Below, one piece after another: positions 43,667-52,805 of a DNA stretch of 64,000 nucleotides. Origin of the DNA: Catenibacillus sp964565805 (lineage in GTDB: Bacteria > Bacillota > Clostridia > Lachnospirales > Lachnospiraceae); the NCBI GenBank assembly GCA_964565805.1, contig CAZMGH010000006.1, forward strand, positions 1 through 64,000, read 5' to 3'. A model generated the notes under the pieces. It saw only the letters and a list, made by a program, of their open reading frames with translations, was not told the DNA's origin and did no database searches. Position numbers and translations under genes: made by a program. Positions within the stretch are counted from its first letter, which is position 1. Each line of letters opens with the position of its first letter.

Positions 43667-45022
43667 TTACTCCTCTTCTGCTTTTTCTCCGGCGTTATTT
43701 TCCTCAGATGCAATCTCCTGACACTCTACTAAAACCTCTTTGATCCTTCGGTTTTCAATCTGAGTTACATGAAAAATAAGCGAATCAAACTTTAAGTCAA
43801 AGGTGGTCCCATCTTTGGGAATCGTATGTAGCTGTGAAAATACAAATCCGCCTACCGTATCATAATCCGGGCTTTCCAGACTGTCTACGCCCAACTCCTC
43901 TGAAAGACTTTCAATATCACATTCACCGTTGACTCTCCAGACATTTTCCGAAATCTGTTCCAGTTCTTTTTCTTCAGAAGCGTCATATTCATCGTAAATA
44001 TTGCCCACAATTTCTTCCAGAAGGTCTTCCATGGTGACAATACCGCTGACCTGACCAAATTCGTCAATGACAACAGCAAAATGAATTTTTTTCATCTGCA
44101 TATCTTTAAAAAGCTTATCTGCAGAAATACTTTCTGGTATAAAATACGGCGCGCGCAAAAACTGTCTTAAATTTTTGCGTGCCTGGGAATCTGCCATAAG
44201 AAAATCTCTGGCATAGATCACTCCCACTATATCGTCAAAATCCTTATCATACACGGGAAATCTGGACTTTCCACTGCTGCGGATAACATCAAGGACTTCC
44301 TTTTCATCTGCTTTCAGCGGAATAAATATAATATCCGTGCTATGGGTCATAATATCTCTTACCGGGGTGTCATCAAAGGCAAATACATTTTGGATCCATT
44401 CTTTTTCATCTTCATCAATAACACCCTTTTCCTCGCCCAGATCAACCATCATACGGATCTCTTCTTCAGTAACGCTTTCTTCCTCAGCCTCGGTCTTAAA
44501 CCGAAGTATCTTCAGGACCACATTTGTAGAAAGGGACAGGAAAAAGATAACCGGCCGCATGACAAAGGCAATACCGCTGACAACACGACATGCGAACTTT
44601 GCCACCGGATAGGATTTCTGCATGGCAATTCTTTTAGGTACCAGCTCTCCAAGAATTAATGTAAAATAAGACAAAATAATGGTAATCACAATTACGGAAA
44701 GAGTATTCAGCGCTGACAGAGAAATACCGTGGAATCCCAAGTCATTATATACCCAGTTTACTAAATACTCAGCAAAGTTATCCGCAGCAAAAGCGCTGCC
44801 TAAAAATCCGGCCAAAGTAATACCTATCTGGATCGTGGACAAAAACGCTGTCGGCTCTTCGACCAGCTTTATCAACCGTTTTGCCCCCTTATCGCCTTCC
44901 TCTGCCAGCTTTTTCAGCTTTGTTGTGTTCAGCGACACAACGGCAATTTCCGTAGCCGCGAAAAACGCATTAATCAAAATCAAAATAACCTGTAAAAGTA
45001 TCTGTTGGGGAACTGAGTCCAA
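43667..45022 (-). CDS. CNNM/HlyC-CorC family membrane transporter or efflux-associated protein
   Basis: A 451-residue protein: DUF21/CNNM membrane domain with four segments (about 5-165; NAFFAATEIAVVSLNTTKL is the family signature), a CBS pair (about 205-335; HSTDIIFIPLKADEK, FAVVIDEFGQVSGIVTMEDLLEEIVG) and a C-terminal CorC_HlyC domain (DYDTVGGFVFSQLHTIPKDGTTFD). Such proteins take part in magnesium or other divalent-metal handling. It starts with TTG at 45022 behind AAGGAG. A leader of about 270 bases precedes it, which may hold a metal-responsive element. Confidence 0.9.
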   Translation of the reverse strand: MDSVPQQILLQVILILINAFFAATEIAVVSLNTTKLKKLAEEGDKGAKRLIKLVEEPTAFLSTIQIGITLAGFLGSAFAADNFAEYLVNWVYNDLGFHGISLSALNTLSVIVITIILSYFTLILGELVPKRIAMQKSYPVAKFACRVVSGIAFVMRPVIFFLSLSTNVVLKILRFKTEAEEESVTEEEIRMMVDLGEEKGVIDEDEKEWIQNVFAFDDTPVRDIMTHSTDIIFIPLKADEKEVLDVIRSSGKSRFPVYDKDFDDIVGVIYARDFLMADSQARKNLRQFLRAPYFIPESISADKLFKDMQMKKIHFAVVIDEFGQVSGIVTMEDLLEEIVGNIYDEYDASEEKELEQISENVWRVNGECDIESLSEELGVDSLESPDYDTVGGFVFSQLHTIPKDGTTFDLKFDSLIFHVTQIENRRIKEVLVECQEIASEENNAGEKAEEE

Positions 45023-45329
45023 TCAAAATCACTCCTTTTTAATATAAAAACATAACGTTGCTTCAGACACGCCCTCTATAAATCTCAGGCACACCTGGAT
45101 ATACTTTTATAAGGCCCTTCTGGTCTTTTCTGTTTCCACGATGCCCCCCAGCCATGGATTTTCAGATAATAAAAAAGGAGCTTTGACGGGCAGCAAAAAA
45201 ATGGCTCAGCACACGTGAAACCCATTTCTTTTTTAATTGCCTTTCCTCATCAAAACACCTCAGACTTAAAATCCGTAACCTTATTACTTATATCGGCTCT
45301 ATAATATCAAAAATCTTCTATGTTGTCAA
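45023..45329 (-). promoter_or_regulatory. promoter and long structured leader of the CNNM/CorC gene
   Basis: Promoter TTGACA (45324-45329), 17-bp spacer, TATTAT (45301-45306). The transcript then runs about 270 bases before the TTG start with no open frame of note. Near the middle AAATGG...CCATTT is followed by TTTTTTT (around 45200-45229), a terminator-like stem, and the sequence after it (TGCTGCCCGTCAAAG) is not obviously coding. Length, a strong promoter and an internal terminator suggest a riboswitch-type control; no known class (M-box, yybP-ykoY, ydaO) could be confirmed by eye. Confidence 0.5.
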
Positions 45330-45336
45330 ATCATTT

Positions 45337-45365
45337 AAAAATCCCGGAGCGCGCAGCCCCAGGAT
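45337..45365 (-). terminator. terminator of the DUF368 gene
   Basis: Minus strand ATCCTGGGG (45357-45365) pairs, with G-U pairs, to CTCCGGGAT (45341-45349) followed by TTTTT. Confidence 0.75.
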
Positions 45366-45401
45366 ATGAATCAATACTTTTATTCTACTGTAACTGTTCA
45401 T

Positions 45402-46244
45402 TTAATCCTGCTTTGGGAACCGTGAATTAAACTTATCCAAAGCCAGGGCAGCCACAATACCCACCACGATACATACAATGTTGATCACCGCTGCGCTTAC
45501 GGAAACCGCAAAACTGCTAAACGGTATGATCATAACCGTTGCCGCGATAACGATACCGATAATGGCATGAAATGCCAGGGCATAAAAATGATCAAACAGG
45601 GCATCCACAGCCTTTGCCAGACAGATTACTGTCACAACAGCCCCGATTCCGGCAGGAATAAGGACATTCATATGAAGACTGCCCAGACCGTCGACAAAAG
45701 GCGTATACAGGCCAAGAGGCATAAGCAGGGTTGAAAAGCTCATTCCCGGCGCAATGATGCTTAATGCCAGGCAGAATCCGCAGAAAATATACCACCCGAA
45801 GTTGGGGGTAATAGTAACGGAAAACAGGTTCAGGGAAATAAGCAGCGCCAGGACAATGGCAAAAGCAACCGCCAGTGACACCCCGCAGCCCTTTGAGCGG
45901 CCTTTTTCTCCCGCTTCTCTAAATAAAGACGGAAGCATCCCTGTGATCAGGCCGATAAACAAGCAGACCGACGGATCCGGATACTTTTCCAGGAAAAAAG
46001 CCAGGATCTTGGCAACCCCTAAAAATCCTATTACCGCGCCGATGATCACCGGGAGCAGCTTTGGCACATGGGTCTTGAATCTGCGGAACGGGCTGCTCAG
46101 CAGTTCCATAACTGGTTTATATATTCCAAAAACAACACAAAGTACGCCGCCGGAAATACCAGGCAGCACAGCGCCTACGCCGATGAGTATGCCCTGAAGG
46201 ACTCTCAGGATCAAGCGCAGGACACCAGGATTATTATCTTTCAT
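45402..46244 (-). CDS. DUF368 membrane protein, probable undecaprenyl-phosphate translocase (PopT family)
   Basis: A 280-residue multi-spanning protein with the DUF368 signature GAVLPGISGGVLCVVFGIY near the N-terminus and a second related motif ALSIIAPGMSFSTLLMPLGLY in the second half, as in this internally repeated family. Family members have been shown to return undecaprenyl phosphate across the membrane for cell-envelope synthesis. Own consensus promoter and terminator, so a single-gene unit. Confidence 0.88.
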   Translation of the reverse strand: MKDNNPGVLRLILRVLQGILIGVGAVLPGISGGVLCVVFGIYKPVMELLSSPFRRFKTHVPKLLPVIIGAVIGFLGVAKILAFFLEKYPDPSVCLFIGLITGMLPSLFREAGEKGRSKGCGVSLAVAFAIVLALLISLNLFSVTITPNFGWYIFCGFCLALSIIAPGMSFSTLLMPLGLYTPFVDGLGSLHMNVLIPAGIGAVVTVICLAKAVDALFDHFYALAFHAIIGIVIAATVMIIPFSSFAVSVSAAVINIVCIVVGIVAALALDKFNSRFPKQD

Positions 46245-46294
46245 AAGCTCTTTCCTTTCCTATTTATGCCGTGCCTCTCACGGCTACGCTGTCC

Positions 46295-46323
46295 ATATTA
46301 AACTAAAAAAACTGCGCTGTCAA
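46295..46323 (-). promoter_or_regulatory. consensus promoter of the DUF368 gene
   Basis: TTGACA (46318-46323), 17-bp spacer, TAATAT (46295-46300), about 50 bp before the start codon on the minus strand. A small hairpin GCCGTG/CACGGC lies in the 5' leader. Confidence 0.8.
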
Positions 46324-46484
46324 GGCTGCCGGGAGAATCGGATACCTGTGAAGATCCGGTATAATCCCAGTGATCTGGATCAAAATTTCCCCAGGTTCTG
46401 TTTATCCTGGCGGGACGCGGCTTTTTCATTAGCGGCTGGAAGTTTTTCATTCCATTTGGGAAACATTTGTCCGAAAAAAAAGAA

Positions 46485-46513
46485 TTGATTCTTTTTTTGT
46501 GGAACAGTAAAAT
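46485..46513 (+). promoter_or_regulatory. promoter of the ubiD-ubiX operon
   Basis: TTGATT (46485-46490), 17-bp spacer, TAAAAT (46508-46513), about 70 bp before the UbiD start codon. Confidence 0.6.
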
Positions 46514-46583
46514 AAAAATAACCAACCGTAAGATAATAATTCATCGGACTGAACTGCTGTACACAAAGAAATGGAGGATCCTT

Positions 46584-48044
46584 ATGAAAAATAAAGTGAA
46601 TGATCTCAGAAGCGCTCTGACCTTACTGAAGAATATGCCAGGGCAGCTTATTGCAACAGATGTAGAAGTCGATCCTATGGCCCAGCTGGCCGGAGTGTAT
46701 CGCTATGTGGGTGCCGGCGGCACTGTTGCCCGGCCCACAAAGGAAGGCCCGGCCATGATCTTTAATCATGTGAAAGGCCATCCCGGCGCCAGAGTGGCCA
46801 TTGGCGTCCTGGCCAGCCGGAAGCGGGTGGCTGCCCTTTTAGACTGCCCTCCTCAGGATCTGGGAAAAAAGCTGTATCAGTGTGTGGATCACCCTATTCC
46901 CCCTGTAAGATTCCATGGTCCGGCCCCCTGTCAGGAGGTTGTCCACAAGGCCGGTGATCCGGACTTTGACCTGTACAAGCTTGTTCCCGCCCCCACAAAC
47001 ACTCCGGATGACGCAGGCCCTTACATTACCCTGGGCATGTGCTACGCCACCCATCCGGATACTGGCGCTCATGACGTGACGATCCACCGGCTGTGTATCC
47101 AGAGCAAGGACGAGCTGTCCATTTTCTTTACCCCAGGCGCCCGCCATATTGGAGCCATGGCCGAGCGGGCGGAGGCTTTGGGGCTGAAGCTGCCCATCTC
47201 CATCAGTATCGGCGTGGACCCTGCCATTGAGATTGGCTCCTGCTTTGAACCGCCTACCACGCCTTTAGGCTATGATGAGCTGTCTGTGGCCGGGGCCCTG
47301 CGAGGTGAGCCGGTACAGCTTTGTCCCTGCCTTACTATAAATGAAATGGCTATTGCCAATGCAGAGTATGTTATTGAGGGAGAGGTCCTTCCCAACGTTC
47401 GCGTCGTTGAAGACCAAAACAGCCATACCGGCTATGCCATGCCGGAATTTCCCGGCTATACCGGCCCGGCCAGTGATCAGTGCTGGCGGATCAAGGTTAA
47501 GGCAGTCACTCACAGGAAAAATCCCATTATGCAAACATGTATCGGTCCCAGCGAGGAACATGTGTCTATGGCCGGTATTCCCACAGAAGCCAGTATTTAC
47601 GGCATGGTGGAAAAAGCCATGCCCGGAAGGCTGCAAAATGTTTACTGTGCCTCTGCCGGCGGCGGCAAGTACATGGCTGTACTCCAGTTTAAAAAATCCT
47701 CTCCCAGCGATGAAGGCCGTCAGCGCCAGGCCGCTCTCCTGGCATTTTCCGCTTTCAGCGAACTAAAGCATGTTTTTCTTGTAGATGAGGATGTGGACTG
47801 CTTTGACATGAATGATGTGCTGTGGGCCATGAATACCCGCTTCCAGGGAGATGCGGACATTATCACCATTCCCGGTGTCCGGTGTCATCCTTTGGATCCT
47901 TCCAATGACCCCCGGTGTTCTTCCAGCATCCGGGATCACGGTATTGCCTGCAAAACAATCTTTGACTGTACAGTACCCTATGACCAGAAGGACCGTTTCC
48001 GCCGGGCAAGATTTATGGATGTAGATCCAAACCACTGGCTTTAA
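46584..48044 (+). CDS. UbiD-family decarboxylase (prenylated-FMN dependent; phenolic-acid type)
   Basis: A 486-residue UbiD-type enzyme. These remove or add CO2 on aromatic or unsaturated acids using prenylated FMN. The family pattern is clear (HPIPPVRFHGPAPCQEVV; LGMCYATHPDTGAHDVTIHRLCI; PVQLCPCLTINEMAIANAEYVIEGEV; SFNP-like C-terminal IPGVRCHPLDPSNDPR). The GGAGG start at 46584 excludes a longer upstream frame. With UbiX and an LpdD-like protein directly after it, the set resembles gallate/protocatechuate-type (lpdBCD-like) decarboxylases. Confidence 0.92.
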   Translation: MKNKVNDLRSALTLLKNMPGQLIATDVEVDPMAQLAGVYRYVGAGGTVARPTKEGPAMIFNHVKGHPGARVAIGVLASRKRVAALLDCPPQDLGKKLYQCVDHPIPPVRFHGPAPCQEVVHKAGDPDFDLYKLVPAPTNTPDDAGPYITLGMCYATHPDTGAHDVTIHRLCIQSKDELSIFFTPGARHIGAMAERAEALGLKLPISISIGVDPAIEIGSCFEPPTTPLGYDELSVAGALRGEPVQLCPCLTINEMAIANAEYVIEGEVLPNVRVVEDQNSHTGYAMPEFPGYTGPASDQCWRIKVKAVTHRKNPIMQTCIGPSEEHVSMAGIPTEASIYGMVEKAMPGRLQNVYCASAGGGKYMAVLQFKKSSPSDEGRQRQAALLAFSAFSELKHVFLVDEDVDCFDMNDVLWAMNTRFQGDADIITIPGVRCHPLDPSNDPRCSSSIRDHGIACKTIFDCTVPYDQKDRFRRARFMDVDPNHWL

Positions 48045-48055
48045 GGAGAAGGCTT

Positions 48056-48625
48056 ATGAAAAAAAGAATCATTGTGGCTGCTACAGGGGCCAGCGGGATG
48101 CCCATCCTGATCAAATGTCTGGAGCTGATCCGCCAGGCGCCGGATTATGAATCTTATTTGATCCCAAGTCCCAGCGCCCTTTTAACACTTCGCCAGGAAA
48201 CAGACCGGACAGAAGATGACCTGGCAAGTCTGTCCGATTATGTGCTTGACCCGGAAAATATTGGGGCAGGTCCTGCCAGCGGGTCTTTTAAAACCCAGGG
48301 GATGGTTATCGTCCCCTGCAGTATGAAAACCGCGGCCGGGATCTGCAGCGGATATACGAATAACCTGATCCTTCGGGCCGCGGATGTCACGATAAAAGAG
48401 CAAAGACCGCTGGTCCTGGCTGCCAGGGAAACCCCGGTCAGCCCCATCCACCTGAGAAATCTCTATGAGCTTTCCAGGCTTCCCAGTGTACATATCATTC
48501 CGCCCATGATGACCTTCTACTGCCGCCCGGAAACCATTGACGATATGGTTTATCACATTGCGGCAAAGCTGGTGGAGCCATTGGGCATTGAAGCAAAGGA
48601 GTACCGCCGATGGAATGGTCTGTAA
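48056..48625 (+). CDS. ubiX: UbiX flavin prenyltransferase
   Basis: A 189-residue flavoprotein that attaches dimethylallyl to FMN to make the UbiD cofactor. Motifs: RIIVAATGASGMPI at the start, VIVPCSMKTAAGICSGYTNNLILRAADV, and PLVLAARETPVSPIHLRNLYEL. Eleven bp after the UbiD gene, and overlaps the next gene by 16 bases. Confidence 0.94.
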   Translation: MKKRIIVAATGASGMPILIKCLELIRQAPDYESYLIPSPSALLTLRQETDRTEDDLASLSDYVLDPENIGAGPASGSFKTQGMVIVPCSMKTAAGICSGYTNNLILRAADVTIKEQRPLVLAARETPVSPIHLRNLYELSRLPSVHIIPPMMTFYCRPETIDDMVYHIAAKLVEPLGIEAKEYRRWNGL

Positions 48626-48993
48626 CTTTAAAAAGAGAACTATCCTTTTCCCAGCTGGAGATTAGAGCCGCCTGGGTAGGAAAGGATCTGCTTGTATGTA
48701 TTAACGGCGGGTCCCGTCCCCATATCGGCTCCGCTGTCCTCTCCCAGCCAAGACCGTCGCTCACCGGAGACGGCACCATAAGCGCCACTTCCTCGGTCAT
48801 GAACCTGACCGGCCACAAAGATGAATTTATCTGCCGGAGCGTAGGGGAATATTTATGCCGCAGCCTGAACACCCCAGTGGTATGTACCGGAGGTTTTCAT
48901 GTGGACGGTATTACCCGGGAGCAGATCCGGGAAGTGACTGAGGCCGCTGATTCGCTGGCTCGGGAATTAAAATGGAAACTATGCCATGAATAA
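48610..48993 (+). CDS. LpdD-like small protein of the UbiD/UbiX system
   Basis: A 127-residue soluble protein (LVCINGGSRPHIGSAVLSQPRPS; VVCTGGFHVDGITREQI). It resembles the third protein of lpdBCD-type decarboxylase operons, proposed to be a prenylated-flavin chaperone. The assignment relies on gene order and on motif memory, as the family is small. Its start overlaps the end of UbiX, so translation is coupled. Confidence 0.75.
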   Translation: MEWSVTLKRELSFSQLEIRAAWVGKDLLVCINGGSRPHIGSAVLSQPRPSLTGDGTISATSSVMNLTGHKDEFICRSVGEYLCRSLNTPVVCTGGFHVDGITREQIREVTEAADSLARELKWKLCHE

Positions 48994-48997
48994 AATT

Positions 48998-49025
48998 GGA
49001 TAAGGGAAGATCCCTTCCCTTATCC
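48998..49025. terminator. bidirectional terminator between convergent genes
   Basis: GGATAAGGGAAG (48998-49009) and CTTCCCTTATCC (49014-49025) form a perfect 12-bp stem with a 4-base loop between the LpdD-like and nitrilase-family genes. Confidence 0.8.
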
Positions 49026-49036
49026 GTGTCTCATGA

Positions 49037-49873
49037 TCATTTATCAGGCAATTTAATGTTTAATGTGTACACATCCGTTCTTCGATGCTTTAGAAGGGGC
49101 AGCTGACACCTCACCTCATCCACACGGGACAGGTCTAGGGGACTGATCTGGATTCCTGCTTTTTCATCCATCTGGCACACCACCGTCCCCCATGGATCTG
49201 CCACAATACTGTGGCCCCAGGACACATAGCTGCCCATTTCGTCTCTGGCCGGCGCTGTTCCCACGGTATATACCTGGTTATTCACTGCCTGAGAGCGAAA
49301 CATCAGCTCCCAATGGGCCGGTCCGGTGGTCCTATTAAAAGCCGCGGGAACAAGAATCACCTTCGCCCCGCCAAGGGCCATCAGCCGCCCCAGCTCCGGG
49401 AATCGAAAATCATAGCAGATACACAAACCAACCGACCCAAACTCTGTTGCAAATACAGTGACCTGATCTCCGGCGCAAAGAGTGTCAGACTCCTGAAAAT
49501 GCTGACCGCCCTCTACAGCAATATCAAAAAGATGGATTTTCCGGTGCTTTGCGATCTGCTTTCCCTCCCGATCAAAAACATAGGCTGTATTAAAGATCCT
49601 GCCTTCTGTATCCCTTTCCGGCATACTCCCTGCCGCCAGATAAACCTGGTGTCTTTTTGCGAAATCTGAACAGGCCTGCCACAATGACCCCTGCTCCTCC
49701 TGAGCGTATTCCGGGAATTTTTCCACATCATAAGGGCATGCAAACATTTCCGGAAGGGCGATAAGATCTGCCCCCATCCCTGCTGCTTTTGCCCCCATAT
49801 CCTCCAGACATTCCACCGCCCTGTCTATTTCCTCATATACAGGCATCTGAAGCTGAGCCAGCTTTAATATCAT
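49037..49873 (-). CDS. nitrilase-superfamily carbon-nitrogen hydrolase (omega-amidase/Nit-like)
   Basis: A 278-residue amidase with the Glu-Lys-Cys triad: ALPEMFACPYD (Glu), KHRKIHLFDIAV (Lys) and GLCICYDFRFPELGRLMA (Cys). The CYDxRFPEL context matches omega-amidase and deaminated-glutathione-amidase groups. It follows the ABC ATPase gene by about 43 bp and so seems part of the importer operon, suggesting the imported compound or a product carries an amide. Confidence 0.88.
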   Translation of the reverse strand: MILKLAQLQMPVYEEIDRAVECLEDMGAKAAGMGADLIALPEMFACPYDVEKFPEYAQEEQGSLWQACSDFAKRHQVYLAAGSMPERDTEGRIFNTAYVFDREGKQIAKHRKIHLFDIAVEGGQHFQESDTLCAGDQVTVFATEFGSVGLCICYDFRFPELGRLMALGGAKVILVPAAFNRTTGPAHWELMFRSQAVNNQVYTVGTAPARDEMGSYVSWGHSIVADPWGTVVCQMDEKAGIQISPLDLSRVDEVRCQLPLLKHRRTDVYTLNIKLPDK

Positions 49874-49916
49874 TCTCCCACAACCTTTCTGTCCCCCGGT
49901 AAGGGACGTACAAGTG

Positions 49917-50720
49917 TCACGCAAACATCATCCGGTCATTATCTAGGGCGCTGCCGCTGGCCTGCTCAAACTTCTCCAATAGATCCGATACCTTCAGCCC
50001 CATCTTTTCCTCACCGGACACATCATAGATGATCCGTCCCTCATGCATCATGATCAGCCGATTGCCATGGGCAATCGCGTCTTTCATATTATGGGTGACC
50101 ATCATAGCTGTCAGATGATTTTCAGCAATGATCTTATCAGAAATAGTCAGCACCTTCTGAGCGGTCTTGGGATCCAGGGCCGCTGTGTGCTCATCCAGAA
50201 GCAAAAGCTTTGGCTTTTGGATGGCTGCCATTAGCAGGGTAATGGCCTGACGCTGACCGCCGGACAGAAGCCCTACCTTGGTAGCCATACGGGACTCCAG
50301 GCCAAGATCCAGGGACTTTAACATCTCACAGTAATGCTGCCGTTCCTTTCGAGTAATGCCCCAGCGCAATGTCCGGTGCTGTCCCCGCCGGGCAGCAATG
50401 GCCATATTTTCATCAATAGCCATCGTTGCCGCGGTGCCAGTCATGGGATCCTGAAACACCCGGCCCAAATATTTTGCCCGCTTATGTTCCGGCAGGCGGG
50501 TCACATCGGTTCCTTCAATGAGTATCTGGCCATCATCGATCGGCCATACGCCGGCAACAGCATTAAGCATCGTAGACTTTCCCGCGCCATTTCCCCCGAT
50601 GATCGTCACAAAATCTCCTTCATTCAGTTTAAGGTCCACGCCGTTTAAAGCAATTTTCTCATTAATCGTTCCTGCGTTAAAAGTCTTATGTATATTTTCC
50701 AATTCCAGCATATAACTCAT
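49917..50720 (-). CDS. ABC transporter ATP-binding protein (TrpZ-like)
   Basis: A 267-residue ATPase: Walker A GGNGAGKST, Q-loop FQDPMTGT, signature LLSGGQRQAI, Walker B LLLLDEHTAALD and a switch His in MVTHNM. Ends four bases before... the permease stop overlaps its start, so the two genes are translationally coupled. Groups by context with the substrate-binding protein and permease of COG2984/COG4120 type. Confidence 0.93.
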   Translation of the reverse strand: MSYMLELENIHKTFNAGTINEKIALNGVDLKLNEGDFVTIIGGNGAGKSTMLNAVAGVWPIDDGQILIEGTDVTRLPEHKRAKYLGRVFQDPMTGTAATMAIDENMAIAARRGQHRTLRWGITRKERQHYCEMLKSLDLGLESRMATKVGLLSGGQRQAITLLMAAIQKPKLLLLDEHTAALDPKTAQKVLTISDKIIAENHLTAMMVTHNMKDAIAHGNRLIMMHEGRIIYDVSGEEKMGLKVSDLLEKFEQASGSALDNDRMMFA

Positions 50721-51676
50721 CGTCCCGGCACCGCCTTTCTCTTACGGCCATACTTTCCTTTAAGATAAGGAATAGCCAGGAAGCACGCCACCACAACAGC
50801 GGAAAACAGCTTCATATAATCCTGAGGCATTTTCAGCCAAAGTACCACAGCAATGACCATATAGTAAATGATGGCGCCGATCACAACCGCCATCATGGTG
50901 TAGGCAAAGGCCATTCTCCGTCCGGCGCACAACTTTGCGAAAAGTACTTCCCCGATGATCACCGCCGCCAGGCCAATAACAATGGCGCCCCTGCCCATAT
51001 TTACGTCCGAAGAGCCCTGGTACTGGGCATAAAGACCGCCGCACAAACCTACCAGGCCATTAGACAACATCAAAGCAAGAACCTTCATAAGGTTGGTGCT
51101 GATGCCCTGAGCCCGGGACATGTTGGGATTACATCCGGTCGTTCGGATGGCGCCGCCCAGTTCAGTACCGAAAAACCAGTATAAAATGCCGATAAGAACT
51201 AAACACCCCAAAATAATCCCGGCAAAAAAGAGCACTCGGGTGGTCATATCTCCGGTAACATATCTTAACGATGCTACTAAAGGATACTGATCCACATTGA
51301 TCCCCTGATTGGCCTTTCCCATGATCCCAAGATTCACAGAATACAGTGAAATCTGAGTCAGGATTCCGGCAAGGATGCCTGGGATTCCTAAAAGGGTATG
51401 CAAAAGTCCGGTAACAAGTCCTGCCGCCATCCCGGCCAGAAAGGCAAAGACCAGGGCAAGAGCCGGATGAACACCGCCCCGGATAAGCATTACCGCTACC
51501 GCGCCGCCGGTGGCCAAAGAACCATCGACAGTCAGGTCAGCAAAATCCAGGAGCCTGAAGGTAATAAATACCCCCAGGGCCATGATCCCCCAGATCAGTC
51601 CCTGGGCCACATTTCCCGGAAGGGAGCGAGCCAAGGCCGCCGGATCCAAAGAAGAAAAATATTCAACCATAATCAT
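50717..51676 (-). CDS. ABC transporter permease (TrpY-like, COG4120 type)
   Basis: A 319-residue permease with about eight hydrophobic segments in a BPD_transp_2 (LivH-like) fold, e.g. LLDFADLTVDGSLATGGA near the start and VLALMLSNGLVGLCGGLYAQYQG. Two ATG codons (51676, 51670) are possible starts. Overlaps the ATPase gene by four bases. Confidence 0.9.
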   Translation of the reverse strand: MIMVEYFSSLDPAALARSLPGNVAQGLIWGIMALGVFITFRLLDFADLTVDGSLATGGAVAVMLIRGGVHPALALVFAFLAGMAAGLVTGLLHTLLGIPGILAGILTQISLYSVNLGIMGKANQGINVDQYPLVASLRYVTGDMTTRVLFFAGIILGCLVLIGILYWFFGTELGGAIRTTGCNPNMSRAQGISTNLMKVLALMLSNGLVGLCGGLYAQYQGSSDVNMGRGAIVIGLAAVIIGEVLFAKLCAGRRMAFAYTMMAVVIGAIIYYMVIAVVLWLKMPQDYMKLFSAVVVACFLAIPYLKGKYGRKRKAVPGR

Positions 51677-51685
51677 CCGGCCTTT

Positions 51686-52714
51686 CTACTCAATCGCCAC
51701 ATAATCGTCAGGTACAGTAATTCCTAAAGCTTCACACAGGTCTGCGTTGTATTTTTTCTCAACATTGGGGGCAAATTCCACTTCCATCGTGGAAATATCC
51801 GCCTGATTTACAAGAATATCATAAGCCATTTCCCCGGCCTTATATCCAATATCATAGTAATCAATCGACAACGTGGCGATACCGCAGCCCCGGCAAAGGT
51901 TTTCTTCGCCTGCAATGACAGGGATTCCTGCCGGCTCGCAAATATTGTTAATGATCTCTGTACTGGAGGCCATGGTATTGTCTGTAGGAATATAAAGTAC
52001 ATCGCACTCACTTATGGCAGCCGTTACTACAGACTGGATCTCATTAGAATCCGCTGCTGTATATTCAGCATACGCAATGCCGTCTTCCTCAAGGGCTTTG
52101 GCAAATTCCTGGGCCTGATAAGCAGAGTTAGCCTCTGCGGAGCAATATACGATCCCCACTTTGCTTACTTCCGGTATAAGTTCCAAAAGCATATCCTCCT
52201 GCTCGTCAATGGGCGCCAGATCGCTGGTTCCTGAAATATTGGTGCCGCTGGCTCCTGTCCAGTCCTCAATATCCAGGGCTGCCCCAAAATCTGTAATGGA
52301 GGTTCCTAAAATAGGAATCGTATTTGTGGCCGCGGCAGCGCTTTGAAGGGCCGTGGTGCCATTTGCCAGGATCAGATCCACATCAGAGGCCACAAAATTA
52401 TTTACAATCGTGGCACAGTTCGCCTGCTCCCCCTGAGCGTTTTGTGTTTCAAACGTCACATAATCTGCGCCAAAAAGTTCTATACATGCCTCCTGAAATC
52501 CTCTTGTAGCCTCATCCAAAGCATCATGTTCCACCTGCTGGCAGATCCCTATCGTGTATACAGTACCATCCGCCGCAGCGCCTTCGCCGTCACTTACTGC
52601 TGTGGTACTCGCCTGGGAATTTTCTGATGCCGAAGAACTGGATCCATTGCCGCATCCGGCGATAAGAGACGCTCCCATGACACATGATAAAAATAATGCA
52701 AATCCTTTTTTCAT
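51686..52714 (-). CDS. ABC transporter substrate-binding lipoprotein (TrpX-like)
   Basis: A 342-residue lipoprotein: MKKGFALFLSC start, lipobox LIAGC, Ser-rich linker, then a periplasmic-binding-like fold of the ABC_sub_bind type (YTIGICQQVEHDALDEATRGF; GTSITDFGAALDIEDW; SIDYYDIGYKAGEMAYDIL). Start at 52714 has GAGGAG. Relatives bind aromatic amino acids or nucleoside-like compounds; the ligand here is unknown. Confidence 0.92.
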   Translation of the reverse strand: MKKGFALFLSCVMGASLIAGCGNGSSSSASENSQASTTAVSDGEGAAADGTVYTIGICQQVEHDALDEATRGFQEACIELFGADYVTFETQNAQGEQANCATIVNNFVASDVDLILANGTTALQSAAAATNTIPILGTSITDFGAALDIEDWTGASGTNISGTSDLAPIDEQEDMLLELIPEVSKVGIVYCSAEANSAYQAQEFAKALEEDGIAYAEYTAADSNEIQSVVTAAISECDVLYIPTDNTMASSTEIINNICEPAGIPVIAGEENLCRGCGIATLSIDYYDIGYKAGEMAYDILVNQADISTMEVEFAPNVEKKYNADLCEALGITVPDDYVAIE

Positions 52715-52805
52715 AAAAATACGCTCCTCTCTCTGAAAGGTTTTTACTTTATTGCGTTGAACTGCAACAGTTAGACGCTTTAAAGTATTAAATAGTGTAA
52801 GGCCT

